Source: an uncultured Rhodopila sp. (GTDB lineage Bacteria > Pseudomonadota > Alphaproteobacteria > Acetobacterales > Acetobacteraceae). From it: a DNA stretch of 62,415 nt. The DNA lies in the NCBI RefSeq assembly GCF_903944925.1, contig NZ_CAJATU010000136.1, forward strand, positions 1 through 62,415, in the 5' to 3' direction. The notes beneath the pieces were generated by a model. It saw only the letters and a list, made by a program, of their open reading frames with translations. It made no database searches and was not told the DNA's origin. A program made the translations under genes and the position numbers. Positions 37,818 through 46,761 of the stretch are shown here, piece after piece (the first letter of the stretch is position 1; every line of letters starts with the position of its first letter).

Positions 37818-37898
37818 CTACTTTCGAATGACTGTGATCTTGACTTTGACGCCAAGTTTCACCAGTATTCTCGGTAAGAGGTTGCGATGTGTCAGCAT
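37818..37898 (-). CDS. Candidate 26-residue leader peptide upstream of wza-mepA
   Basis: The minus-strand ATG at 37898 is preceded by AAGGAGA with an 8-nt spacer, one of the best ribosome-binding sites in the window. The peptide starts MLTHRNLLPRILVKLGVKVK and ends ITVIRK, strongly basic and hydrophobic without acidic residues. A GTG directly in front of the ATG is also in frame. A hairpin follows the stop codon at once. The gene is too short for most annotation programs. It could encode a small membrane-active peptide or be a translated leader controlling the wza-mepA operon. Its reality rests on the ribosome-binding site and the surrounding structure, not on known homologues. Confidence 0.45.
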   Translation of the reverse strand: MLTHRNLLPRILVKLGVKVKITVIRK

Positions 37899-37916
37899 CA
37901 CAATTTCTCCTTGAGT

Positions 37917-37949
37917 AAGCCGGTCGGGCCAATCCCGGCCGGCTTTTTC
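37917..37949 (+). terminator. Rho-independent terminator, plus strand
   Basis: AAGCCGGTCGGG pairs with CCCGGCCGGCTT (one G-T pair) around CCAAT and is followed by TTTCTTT. No plus-strand gene is known upstream of it for more than 1 kb, so it may end a small RNA transcribed from about 37.75 kb. Confidence 0.7.
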
Positions 37950-38144
37950 TTTATGAACGTCAGATCTGAAGATTCGGTTAACGCGATCCGCCGGAAGCGG
38001 CCGCCGCCCCTGCAGCGCATTTTTCCGTATCGGCAGGCGGCGGTGTTAGCGAAATATTAACCAGTTCGGGCTTAACACCGGGGCCTCCGTCACCCGCCGG
38101 CAGACGATACCGTCTCGGCACGACCAAAAAGGCCGAATTCGCGG

Positions 38145-40361
38145 ATGCCCGACAGCCCAACGGACCTAACGGGCGAGATGCCGTTTCCCGGATGGGGAGG
38201 CACCCCGGCGCGCCCGGACCCGCCGGCCCGAGGGGAAATCCTTCCGGGATTGCTGTCGGCCATACGGCAGCGCCGCTGGATCCTGATCTCGACCATCCTC
38301 GCCGTCCCGATGAGCGCCTTTCTGGTCCTGAAGCAGATACCGCCGCAGTACACGGCCACCGGCTCGCTGATCTATCAGGCCAGCGACTACCAGGGGTCGC
38401 TTCGACAGGATCCAATCACCGAAGCGACAATGGCGAGCCAGGCGGAGGTGCTGCAAAGCATGCGGATCGCGCAGGAGGTTGCCAATCGCGGCGATCTGTA
38501 TGCCAACTCTGACTTCAATGCCGCGCTTCGGCCGCCCGGCCTAGTCCGGCGCGCGCTATCGGACGCGCAGTTCTTGTTGGGCATGGAGCCGGACAGGGGT
38601 CCGGACGAACGCTTCGTCGGGCCGGCCCGGGATCGCGCGCGGGAGCTGACGCTCGTAGCCGTTCATGCCGCTTTGCATGCCGCCCCCGTCCGGCTGTCGC
38701 ACGTTCTGGAAGTCACGTTCACCGCCGGCGATCCGCTCGTCGCCGCGAACGCCGTGAACAACGCCATGGATGCCTACATAAAAGGCCTGTTTGCCGACAA
38801 GCACAAGAAAATCGGCGACGGCACCGCGCAGTTCGAAGGCCAGGCCGCCACCCTGCGCGCCACCGTCCAACAGGACGAAGAAAAGATCGCCAACTTTCGC
38901 GCGGCACACGGTATCAGCCAGGGCATCCACGCCGGCACCGACACCGAGCAGATCACGCGCCTGTCCGAGGAACTGGCCGCCGCCCGCGCCCAGCAGGCCG
39001 GGGCGGACGGCAAGCTGGATGCCGCCCGCGGCCAGAAGGGCGCGACCGCCCAGGCGGCGGTCGCGCCGTCGGTCGTGCAGTTGCGGGCCCAGCAGGACCG
39101 CCTGGCGGCGCAGATCCAGGCCGAACAGGGACGCCTCGGCAGCGCCCACCCCGAAGCGTTGGGCCTCAGCCGCCAGTTCGCCGAAGGACAGCGCGCCCTG
39201 GCCGCCGAAACCGCCCGCGTCGTCGCGGCGATCGAAGCCGATCAGCACGCCGCGGCGGAGCGGGTGCGCAATTTGCAATCCAGTCTGCATGACGCGGAGG
39301 CGGCGGCCGAACATTCGGCCCGGGACCAGATCCCGCTCAACGCCATGACCCGCGACCTCGACGCCACGCGGGCGCAGTTGCAGGCCGTCCTGGAGAAAAT
39401 CCAGCAGACCACGCATCAGGCGTCGATCGAGTTCCCGGAGGCACATGAAATCTCGCTGGCGATCCCGCCGGACCGTCCGAGCGCGCCGAAAACACTCCAG
39501 ACCATGGCTGCGGCCGGCGCCGCCGGGGTCTTCCTCGGCTTGCTGCTGGTCTACCTGCTGAACCTGAACGACCAGACAATACGCAGCGGCGCGGATATCC
39601 GCCGCCTCACCGGCCTCCCCTGCTTCGCCCTGATCCCGGAGATCGGCCGGCGGGCGCTCGGGCAACTTGGCATGGACGAGTATGTCGTTCACCGGCCGCA
39701 CACCATCTTCGCCGAACAGGTCCGCGCCCTCCGCGCCAGCCTGTCCCTGTCAGCCCATCGGCCGCTCGTCGTAGCGCTGACTGCCGCGCGGCCGTCGGAC
39801 GGCAAGTCCGTCATGACCCTGTCGCTCGGCCGATCGGCTCAGGTGAGTGGAGAAAGAGTGCTGGCGGTGGAATGCGATGTGCGGCAGCCGTCGTTCCAGC
39901 GCCGCCTCCGGCGCGGGCCTGCGCCGGGCCTGATGGACATCCTGCGCGGCCAAATCGATTGGCACACCGCGGTGCAGGACGATCCTGCCTCCGGCATGCA
40001 CATCATTCCGGCGGGCAAGCCGGGCGGCGACATCCCGGGCTACTTCCTGTCGGACGACATGCGCCGGTTCCTGAAGGAGGTGCGGGACCGCTACGACCTG
40101 GTGCTGCTGGATGCCCCGCCGGTGGAGGCGGTGACGGAGGCCCGCATCGCCGCTTCGCTGGCCGACGCCACGCTGCTGTGCGTGCGCTGGCGATCCACCA
40201 GCGGGGCGACCTTGTTGCGTGTGCTGGAACTGCTGCGCGATTCCCACGCCAAGGTTATCGGAACGGTACTGACAAGAGTCGATCCTCGGGCGCATCTTCG
40301 CTCCGGCTATGCCGACGCGGCGATATACCATCGTCGCTACAAGACATATTACCGAGGATAG
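38145..40361 (+). CDS. Wzc-like polysaccharide co-polymerase with tyrosine autokinase domain
   Basis: The 738-residue inner-membrane protein controls chain length and export. It has an N-terminal transmembrane helix (about residues 45-63), a Wzz domain, a long periplasmic coiled coil (about 220-430), a second membrane helix (AAGAAGVFLGLLLVYLL) and a cytoplasmic BY-kinase with Walker A SDGKSVMT, Walker A' VLAVECDVRQP and Walker B DLVLLDAPPV. Five tyrosines in the last 17 residues (YADAAIYHRRYKTYYRG) form the autophosphorylation cluster. galE begins 5 nt after its stop. Early residues are Pro/Gly-rich and not conserved. Confidence 0.92.
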   Translation: MPDSPTDLTGEMPFPGWGGTPARPDPPARGEILPGLLSAIRQRRWILISTILAVPMSAFLVLKQIPPQYTATGSLIYQASDYQGSLRQDPITEATMASQAEVLQSMRIAQEVANRGDLYANSDFNAALRPPGLVRRALSDAQFLLGMEPDRGPDERFVGPARDRARELTLVAVHAALHAAPVRLSHVLEVTFTAGDPLVAANAVNNAMDAYIKGLFADKHKKIGDGTAQFEGQAATLRATVQQDEEKIANFRAAHGISQGIHAGTDTEQITRLSEELAAARAQQAGADGKLDAARGQKGATAQAAVAPSVVQLRAQQDRLAAQIQAEQGRLGSAHPEALGLSRQFAEGQRALAAETARVVAAIEADQHAAAERVRNLQSSLHDAEAAAEHSARDQIPLNAMTRDLDATRAQLQAVLEKIQQTTHQASIEFPEAHEISLAIPPDRPSAPKTLQTMAAAGAAGVFLGLLLVYLLNLNDQTIRSGADIRRLTGLPCFALIPEIGRRALGQLGMDEYVVHRPHTIFAEQVRALRASLSLSAHRPLVVALTAARPSDGKSVMTLSLGRSAQVSGERVLAVECDVRQPSFQRRLRRGPAPGLMDILRGQIDWHTAVQDDPASGMHIIPAGKPGGDIPGYFLSDDMRRFLKEVRDRYDLVLLDAPPVEAVTEARIAASLADATLLCVRWRSTSGATLLRVLELLRDSHAKVIGTVLTRVDPRAHLRSGYADAAIYHRRYKTYYRG

Positions 40362-40366
40362 TAGCG

Positions 40367-41353
40367 ATGACGGAGCGTTTCCTGGTCACCGGCGGGGCGG
40401 GCTATGTGGGCAGCCATCTGGTGGCGGCTTTGCTGGACCGGGGCGCCTCGGTAACCGTGCTGGACAATTTCCGCACCGGTCACGCCGCCGCCGTGCCGCG
40501 TGAGGCCCGGCTGGTGACGGCGGATCTGGCGGATGCCGGGCAGATCGATGCGGTGGTGGGGGATGGGCAATGGGATGCGGTGTTCCATTTCGCCGCCCTG
40601 TCGCAAGTCGGTGAGAGCATGCGCATGCCGCTGCGCTACCTGCTGGACAATGCGGCGAACGGCATGCGGCTGATCGATTCCTGCGTGCGGCACGGGGTGT
40701 CGCGCTTCGTGCTGTCGTCAACCGCGGCGCTGTTCAACGAGGCCGGCGACGCGCCGATACCGGAGGACGCGCGGATCGATCCGCAATCGGCCTACGGCGA
40801 CAGCAAGTGGATGATCGAGAGGGCCTTGCGCTGGGCCGGACAGGTTCATGGGCTGCGCTCCGCCTGCCTGCGCTATTTCAACGCCGCGGGGGCGGATCCG
40901 GCGGGGCGGCTGGGTGAGGATCACCGGCCGGAGTCGCACCTGATCCCGTTGGTGATCGATGCGGCGCTCGGCCGCCGGGCGGCGCTGGACGTATTCGGGG
41001 ACGATTACCCGACGCCGGACGGAACCTGCATCCGGGACTACGTGCATGTCTCCGACCTGGCGACCGCGCATCTGCTGGCAGTGCGGCATCTGGAGCAGGG
41101 TCCCGTGGTATGGAACCTCGGCAATGGCGCCGGGCATTCGGTCAGGCAGGTGATCGCCTCGGTGGAGCGGGTCAGCGGCCTGAAGGTGCCTTACCGCATC
41201 GCGCCACGCCGGGCCGGGGATGCGGCGGTGCTGGTCGCTTCATCGGTACGCGCGAAGCAGGCCGGGTGGCAGCCGGTGCATGATGCGCTGGACGATATCG
41301 TGAGTACGGCGTTCGCCTGGCGGAAGTCTCATCCGGATGGCTATGGCGACTGA
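40367..41353 (+). CDS. galE: UDP-glucose 4-epimerase-like NAD-dependent sugar epimerase
   Basis: The extended-SDR protein has the NAD-binding FLVTGGAGYVGSHLVAALLD, the HFAALSQVGES segment, the catalytic Ser/Thr in VLSSTAALF and the YGDSKWMIE Tyr-Lys pair. CLRYFNAAGADPAGRLGEDH and TPDGTCIRDYVHVSDLA match GalE proteins that interconvert UDP-glucose and UDP-galactose. The ATG at 40367 has GAGGA upstream; the frame extends far into the wzc-like gene but this part is antisense to nothing meaningful. In this operon it likely supplies a nucleotide sugar for the exopolysaccharide. Confidence 0.92.
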   Translation: MTERFLVTGGAGYVGSHLVAALLDRGASVTVLDNFRTGHAAAVPREARLVTADLADAGQIDAVVGDGQWDAVFHFAALSQVGESMRMPLRYLLDNAANGMRLIDSCVRHGVSRFVLSSTAALFNEAGDAPIPEDARIDPQSAYGDSKWMIERALRWAGQVHGLRSACLRYFNAAGADPAGRLGEDHRPESHLIPLVIDAALGRRAALDVFGDDYPTPDGTCIRDYVHVSDLATAHLLAVRHLEQGPVVWNLGNGAGHSVRQVIASVERVSGLKVPYRIAPRRAGDAAVLVASSVRAKQAGWQPVHDALDDIVSTAFAWRKSHPDGYGD

Positions 41354-42671
41354 CCGGGCAGCCGTTCCGTCGGTGCTGGCCGCCGCGGCCTTGCTGCTGT
41401 GGCCGGCGTTGTGGAACGGCTATCCGATCGTATTCGCCGATACCGGTACCTATCTTTCCCAGGCGCTTCACCTCTACGCCGGCTGGGATCGCCCCGTATT
41501 CTACAGCCTGTTCATGCTGCCGCTGCACGGGACGGTGACGACCTGGCCGATCGTGGTTGTTCAGGCGCTTGCGACGGCGTGGGTGCTGCGGCTGGTGTGC
41601 CGGGTGCTGCTTCCGGGACTGCCGGCGATGGGATTCGTGGCGGGGGTGGCGGTGTTGGCAGTCTGCACCTGGCTGCCGTGGATGGTCTGCGAATTGATGC
41701 CGGATGTATTCACGCCGCTGCTCATTTTGGTGCTGTGTATCCTGGGGCTGACGCCGGAGCGGATATCCGGCCGGGAGCGGGCGGCTCTGGTGCTGTTGGC
41801 CGCGTTCATGATCGCCTGCCAGCAGTCGAGCGTGCCGTTATCGGCCGCGTTGCTGGGGGTGCTGGTGCTGGTGCGGCGCCTTTCCATCATGCCATGGCCT
41901 GGCTTACGCTGCTGGCGCCTCCTGGCTCTCCCCCCTGCCCTTGCGGTCATGGCGCTCTGCGCCGTCAATCTCGGCGCCCACGGGCGGTTCGAGGTCTCAC
42001 CGTTCGGCAATGTTTTCCTGCTCGCGCGGGTCATTTATGACGGACCCGGGATGCTGGCGTTGCAGCGCGGCTGCCCGGCCTCCGGCTGGCGCCTGTGTCC
42101 GTTCCTGGGCCGGTTTCCGCCGCTGTCGGACGATTTCATCTGGGCCCCGGATAGCCCGCTGAACCTGGCCGGCGGCGCGAAAGCGGTCTCCCGCGATGCC
42201 GATGCGATCATCGCCAAAGCCGTCGCCTATGACGCACGCGGCGTGGTCCGTGCCGCGCTGGCGAACACGCTGGAACAATTGCGCCGCTTCGACAGCGGCG
42301 ATGGCCTGGAAGCCTGGCCCGAGCAGGTCACGCCGTGGATCGAACGCGACTTCCCGCAGGCTGAGCAGGCTGCGTATGCCACCGCCTTGCAGCAGCGCGG
42401 GCTGCTAAGGGTGCCGCCGGCATTGGTGACGCTGCACCGCATAACCGCGCTCGGCGGCATCGCGGCCTGCGGCCTGCTGCTGCCGCTGGCCGTCCGGCGC
42501 CGCGCTGCATGCCTCGGGTTTCTGACCGCCGTGTTGATCGCGTTGCCCGTCAGCGCGGCGATCACCGGCGCGCTGTCCACGCCGCATGACCGGTATCAGA
42601 GCCGCATCATGTGGCTGCCGCCGCTCATCGCCGCCGTCTCCCCGGGATCGCTGCGCCGCACGCCGGCATGA
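41337..42671 (+). CDS. Polytopic membrane protein, possible polysaccharide polymerase
   Basis: The 444-residue protein has about ten hydrophobic segments (for example VLAAAALLLWPALWN, GFVAGVAVLAVCTWLPWMVC, LALPPALAVMALCAV) and a large soluble loop at about residues 235-345. No named family is recognised. It overlaps the end of galE by 17 nt and the start of the flippase by four, so it is an integral part of the exopolysaccharide operon. Because no Wzy polymerase is seen elsewhere in the locus, it is the best candidate for that role, or for a GT-C-type membrane transferase. Confidence 0.75.
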   Translation: MAMATDRAAVPSVLAAAALLLWPALWNGYPIVFADTGTYLSQALHLYAGWDRPVFYSLFMLPLHGTVTTWPIVVVQALATAWVLRLVCRVLLPGLPAMGFVAGVAVLAVCTWLPWMVCELMPDVFTPLLILVLCILGLTPERISGRERAALVLLAAFMIACQQSSVPLSAALLGVLVLVRRLSIMPWPGLRCWRLLALPPALAVMALCAVNLGAHGRFEVSPFGNVFLLARVIYDGPGMLALQRGCPASGWRLCPFLGRFPPLSDDFIWAPDSPLNLAGGAKAVSRDADAIIAKAVAYDARGVVRAALANTLEQLRRFDSGDGLEAWPEQVTPWIERDFPQAEQAAYATALQQRGLLRVPPALVTLHRITALGGIAACGLLLPLAVRRRAACLGFLTAVLIALPVSAAITGALSTPHDRYQSRIMWLPPLIAAVSPGSLRRTPA

Positions 42672-43948
42672 TCAGGCTCGCGGCATGGCCGGCGCTGGAG
42701 GCGGCGACGGCCGCCATGCTTTCGATCGCGTCGTCGTTCGCGGTGGCGCGGTTGATCGGACCGGCCGAACTCGGTATCGGCGCGGCGGCGGTGGCGGTGC
42801 ATGTCATCCTGTGGGTCGCGGTGAACGGTCTGTTCGCCGATGCGCTGGTGCAGCGCCAGGTGGTCAACGACCGCATCCTGTCGAGCGCCTTCTGGGCCTC
42901 GGTCGCAGTGGGCTGCGTTGCGTTCGTGGTCCAGGCGGCAGCCGGCCCGGGCCTCGCCGGGGCGCTGAGCGACCAGCGGCTGATTCCGATGTCGCTGGTC
43001 CTGGCGATACCGCTTCCGCTCGTCGGCGCCGCCGGGGTCGCGCAGGGATTGCTGACGCGTGAGCGGGCCTATCGCGGCCTCGCGCTCCGCACGCTACTCG
43101 GCCAGGGACTGGGAACCATGGCCGGGGTCACCGGCGCGGCGGCGGGACTCGGGGCCTGGGCGATGGTGTCGCAACAGGCCGTCACCTCCACCTGCGGTGC
43201 GTTGGTGTTGCTGGCTGCGCGTGGCTGGCGGCCGACGCGTTGCATCGATCCGGCGGCAGTGCGGTCGCTGCTGCGGGTCGGATGCCCGTTGACGGCCGCG
43301 ACCCTGGTGGCGATCGCGCGCTACCGGGTATTTGCAGTTTTGATAGGCGGTTGCGCGGGCGCGGCGGTGCTGGGCCAGGTGCACCTCGCGTTCCGCCTGG
43401 TGGATACGGTCAAGGAGCTGACATTCACTGCGCTCTGGCGGCTGATGCTGCCGAGCCTGTCGCAGCATCAGTCGGACCGGCGGGCGATGCTGCGCCAGGT
43501 CGATCGGTTGTTGCGTTTTTCCGCCGCCGCGGTGCTTCCCGTCTGCCTGGCGCTGGCGATAGTCGTGTCGCACGGCGTCGGCCTGCTGATGGGGCCGGGA
43601 TGGGCGGCGGCGGGCCGGGCAGCGTGGCCGCTGGCCGCGTTGATGGCGTTCTCGACATTGATGTTCCCGGGCGGCGTGGCGCTGATCGCGGCCGGCCAGG
43701 TGCGCTTCACGCTATACGCCAACCTCGCCGGACTGGTTGTCTGTTGCTCGGGCATAGGTATCCTGCGGCCGGACGAACCCTTGGATGCGGTGCTGATCTG
43801 GACCGTCAGCCAGGTTCTGGTCAGCCCCTACTGCCTTCGGGTCAACGCACGGGCGCTCGGCGTGGGAATGCTGCGTCCGCTGACCGGAGGATTTCGCCTG
43901 CGGACGGACTTTTTGCACCCCTACCTGGGCAGGCGGCCCGAGACCTAG
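42668..43948 (+). CDS. Wzx-like polysaccharide flippase (MATE/MOP superfamily)
   Basis: The 426-residue protein has 11-12 membrane segments and the MOP exporter layout: an N-terminal ASSFAVARLIGPAELGIGAA, characteristic of the polysaccharide synthesis/Wzx group, then paired helices such as LLRVGCPLTAATLVAIARYR and GWAAAGRAAWPLAALMAF. It would move the lipid-linked repeat unit across the inner membrane. Its ATG overlaps the stop of the preceding gene (ATGA), so both are coupled. The next gene is on the opposite strand, so it closes the wzc-galE-membrane protein-flippase operon. Confidence 0.85.
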   Translation: MIRLAAWPALEAATAAMLSIASSFAVARLIGPAELGIGAAAVAVHVILWVAVNGLFADALVQRQVVNDRILSSAFWASVAVGCVAFVVQAAAGPGLAGALSDQRLIPMSLVLAIPLPLVGAAGVAQGLLTRERAYRGLALRTLLGQGLGTMAGVTGAAAGLGAWAMVSQQAVTSTCGALVLLAARGWRPTRCIDPAAVRSLLRVGCPLTAATLVAIARYRVFAVLIGGCAGAAVLGQVHLAFRLVDTVKELTFTALWRLMLPSLSQHQSDRRAMLRQVDRLLRFSAAAVLPVCLALAIVVSHGVGLLMGPGWAAAGRAAWPLAALMAFSTLMFPGGVALIAAGQVRFTLYANLAGLVVCCSGIGILRPDEPLDAVLIWTVSQVLVSPYCLRVNARALGVGMLRPLTGGFRLRTDFLHPYLGRRPET

Positions 43949-43957
43949 CCCGCGGGT

Positions 43958-46591
43958 TCAGCCAAGCTCGAGAATTCCGTTTATTGCTGATTCGTAGGTA
44001 TCGCGCCCGCACTCTTTCAATACACGCTCGGCCGCATCGCGGCGAACATTACTCCAGAGTTCTTCTGACCGATACAATGCCACTATGAAGCGGGCGAAAG
44101 TCTCCGGGTCGGACGCATCGGCCGCCATCAGATCGCGCTCATTCTCCCAGCCAAGCTGCTCCCGCAGCAGCATCGTTGCCACGACGGGCAGGCCGTAGGA
44201 CGCGGCCTCATGCACCTTGTACGGTACCCCGGCGGCGAACCGCGTCGGCGCAACGAATACGCGGTGGCTGTCATACAGCGGGCGCGTGTCCGGCACCTCG
44301 CCCCGCAGCGTGATGCGGGGGTGGCCGCTGAACCGCTCCAGATCAACCCCAGGCCCCATCGACCCGGCGATCGTCAGGTGGGTTTCATGGCCGAGTTCCC
44401 GCTCCAGCAGCGGCAGCACCTCATCGACGAACCAGCACAGCCCGTCGTAATTGGGCGAGTCCGGGGCCGCGAAAGCACCCACGAACAGCAGGCCGGCACG
44501 GTCCTTCCACGCCAGCGGCGTCAGCGCCAGTTCCCGCTGGTGACCGAGCACATGGACACCCGAGAGCCCGATATCACGCAGGCTCTGCGCCTCCGGTTCG
44601 TTCACCGCAACGATGCCCTGGCAGAAATAGGCGTTCGACAGCTCTTTGCCGATGGCGTCCGGCAGATCGAACGGCTCGGTGGCGCCGTCCACCGCGCGGC
44701 GGATGGCGTCGCGCCTGGCAGCGATCGCCTCGGTGTCGAGCACCACGCGCACGCCGCCGATGACATCGAAGCCGCCGTTTTCCAGGATCGGCTTGACGCG
44801 ATCGAGGTTGTGGGTGCGCGATATCCAGATCGTATCGAAGGTGCCGCGCCGGCTGGTCATGAAGGTTCCGAGACCCTCCAGGCTGCGGTCGTACATCACC
44901 TCGACGGTTTCCGGCATGTCGGCATAGATCGCGGCCAGGTCGAAGGTCTTGGCCAATACGGGAAACACGGTGACCCGGTAGCCGAGCCGCGCCATCGTGC
45001 GGACGATATCGTTGGAGCGGACGAAGCCCGAGCCGAGGCGGCGCAGCGGCACCTGGTCCTCGATGAACAGCACGCGTCCGCGCGGCTTGTCGACCGACCG
45101 GGCGAAGAGTTGCGCGCGGCTGTCGGCAGCATAGCGAAAACGCAACGTGTTCAGGTGCTTGCGGGCGAACCGGAGCTTCGACCGTTCGATCTGCTCGTGC
45201 ACCGACGCCGTGAGCAGCGTCGATCCGTACTCTAAATGATGCACCACGACAGACGGATCGTAGACGATCCGGTAACCGGCGTTGCGCAGCCTGACGCAGA
45301 GGTCGGTGTCTTCGTAGTAGGCCGGCGCGAACGCCTCGTCGTAGCCGTCGCAGGCGCGCACCGCTTCGGTGCGGGCGAGCAGGAAGACGGCCGAGCACAT
45401 ATCGACGTCGCGGACGAAGTTCGCCTCCGGGCAAAGCGGCGACTGATCGCGCAGATAGCCCAGGGTCGAGCCGTCTCGCCAGAGAATGCAGCCGGCTTCC
45501 TGCAGCATGCCGTGCGTGCGGATGATCTTGCCGCCCACCGCGCCGATGCGCGGGTCGGAGCGCAGCCGCGCGAGGGCGGCATCGACGGTGCCGGCGGTCA
45601 GTTCGATGTCGTTGTTGAGATACAGCACCGCATCGGACGAGACTGCCGCCAGACCGGCGTTGCAGCCGCGCAGGTAGCCGATGTTGTCATCGAAACGCAG
45701 CAGGGTCGCGCCGGTGACATAGCGGGTGATGTGACGGGTTTCGTCGGTTGAACCGGAATCGACCAGGATCAACTCGATGGCGCCGTCCCGGGTCTGGCGC
45801 AGCGAGGCCAGCGCCTGCATCGTCAGGGCGAAGTTGTTGTGCAGGACCATGACCACGCTGAGTTCGGGCGGTCCGTCGAGATCGAATGTCAACGCATGCC
45901 GACCATACGCGGGAAGCATGTCGGCGGCCCGGGAGCGGAACAGGCTCTTGGCATCCGATTCGCGGGTCTCTTCCGGTGTGGGCAGGGGCTTGCCGTCGTT
46001 GGGCCTGCGGTTGGACAGCGCGATGTGGCGAAGCGCCGATCGGATGTCGAAGGTGCGGGCGTGGTCGAGGCGGTATTCGGCGATGGGGTCGAGCGACGGG
46101 TGCGGGCGGAGGCCGGCGAGCAGGCCGGTTTTCAGGAAGTGATGCAGCAGGCCGAGGCTTATGTCGGCCGAGTCGTCGAGTTGGGAGCGGTAATAGTCGA
46201 GCGAAAATAGCGGGCTTGGATCGATTCGGTCCCGGCACAGCAGGTCGTGGAGTGCGTCGATGGAGGGGTTTTCCGGCAGCAGCGCGGGATTGGTCTGGCG
46301 GATGTGGTTGAGGTCGATCAGCGGATGGGGAGAGCGCAGTTCCGTTATGCCCCATTGCACGAAATGGATCAGCGGATCGACACCGGCCGCCGCGATGTCC
46401 GGGTATCGCTGCAGATGGTAGGCACGGTCGAAGAACCATGAGACGTCCGGGCGGACGGCAACGGGCAGGCTGAGGTAGAGGTTGACGGCGTCGGGATCCT
46501 GTTTGCTGCCGCCTACGTAGGTGGCAAAAAGGTCATTTTCCACGAAGGGGGAGGCGAGGGCCTCCAAGGCGACCTGTCTGATAAGATCCAC
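43958..46591 (-). CDS. Bifunctional glycosyltransferase (repeat module + GT2 + GT4-like)
   Basis: The 877-residue protein has three parts. Residues 50-170 carry two copies of a small module (FFDRAYHLQRYPDIAAAGVD, then HF...G; and FSLDYYRSQLDDSADISLG). Residues 240-480 are a GT2 domain (LSVVMVLHNNFALTMQALAS, DSGSTD, the DxD-like LNNDIEL and an EDTDLCVRLRNAGY segment, rhamnosyltransferase-like). Residues 540-870 are a GT-B/GT4 domain (LFIEDQVPLRRLGSGFVRSN, LLFVGAFAAPDSPNYDGL, HEAASYGLPVVAT). It should be cytoplasmic and make two successive transfers. The same repeat module occurs in two other proteins of the locus. Confidence 0.9.
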   Translation of the reverse strand: MDLIRQVALEALASPFVENDLFATYVGGSKQDPDAVNLYLSLPVAVRPDVSWFFDRAYHLQRYPDIAAAGVDPLIHFVQWGITELRSPHPLIDLNHIRQTNPALLPENPSIDALHDLLCRDRIDPSPLFSLDYYRSQLDDSADISLGLLHHFLKTGLLAGLRPHPSLDPIAEYRLDHARTFDIRSALRHIALSNRRPNDGKPLPTPEETRESDAKSLFRSRAADMLPAYGRHALTFDLDGPPELSVVMVLHNNFALTMQALASLRQTRDGAIELILVDSGSTDETRHITRYVTGATLLRFDDNIGYLRGCNAGLAAVSSDAVLYLNNDIELTAGTVDAALARLRSDPRIGAVGGKIIRTHGMLQEAGCILWRDGSTLGYLRDQSPLCPEANFVRDVDMCSAVFLLARTEAVRACDGYDEAFAPAYYEDTDLCVRLRNAGYRIVYDPSVVVHHLEYGSTLLTASVHEQIERSKLRFARKHLNTLRFRYAADSRAQLFARSVDKPRGRVLFIEDQVPLRRLGSGFVRSNDIVRTMARLGYRVTVFPVLAKTFDLAAIYADMPETVEVMYDRSLEGLGTFMTSRRGTFDTIWISRTHNLDRVKPILENGGFDVIGGVRVVLDTEAIAARRDAIRRAVDGATEPFDLPDAIGKELSNAYFCQGIVAVNEPEAQSLRDIGLSGVHVLGHQRELALTPLAWKDRAGLLFVGAFAAPDSPNYDGLCWFVDEVLPLLERELGHETHLTIAGSMGPGVDLERFSGHPRITLRGEVPDTRPLYDSHRVFVAPTRFAAGVPYKVHEAASYGLPVVATMLLREQLGWENERDLMAADASDPETFARFIVALYRSEELWSNVRRDAAERVLKECGRDTYESAINGILELG

Positions 46592-46761
46592 GTTTGGCTA
46601 ACCTCCGATCCGGCGTCACTTCACTAGCGGATTAAACCGATTGATGCGGATGCTCAAGGACATTCGTTGGCACCTACGGCCGATTTCGCATTGCCCGGTT
46701 TCCTGCTTTAGCATATAGCACCCGCACTTTACCGGGTTGAAATCAGATCGTGGGGGCTGCT

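Larger units (their letters stand above)
37658..38144. other. Divergent intergenic region with small ORF and hairpins
   Basis: This 487-bp region lies between the wza-like gene (minus) and the wzc-like gene (plus). It holds a candidate 26-residue peptide gene, a 12-bp GC-rich hairpin and a plus-strand terminator, each listed separately, plus AACCCT/AGGGTT arms at 37667-37683 just upstream of the wza-like start. Confidence 0.6.
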
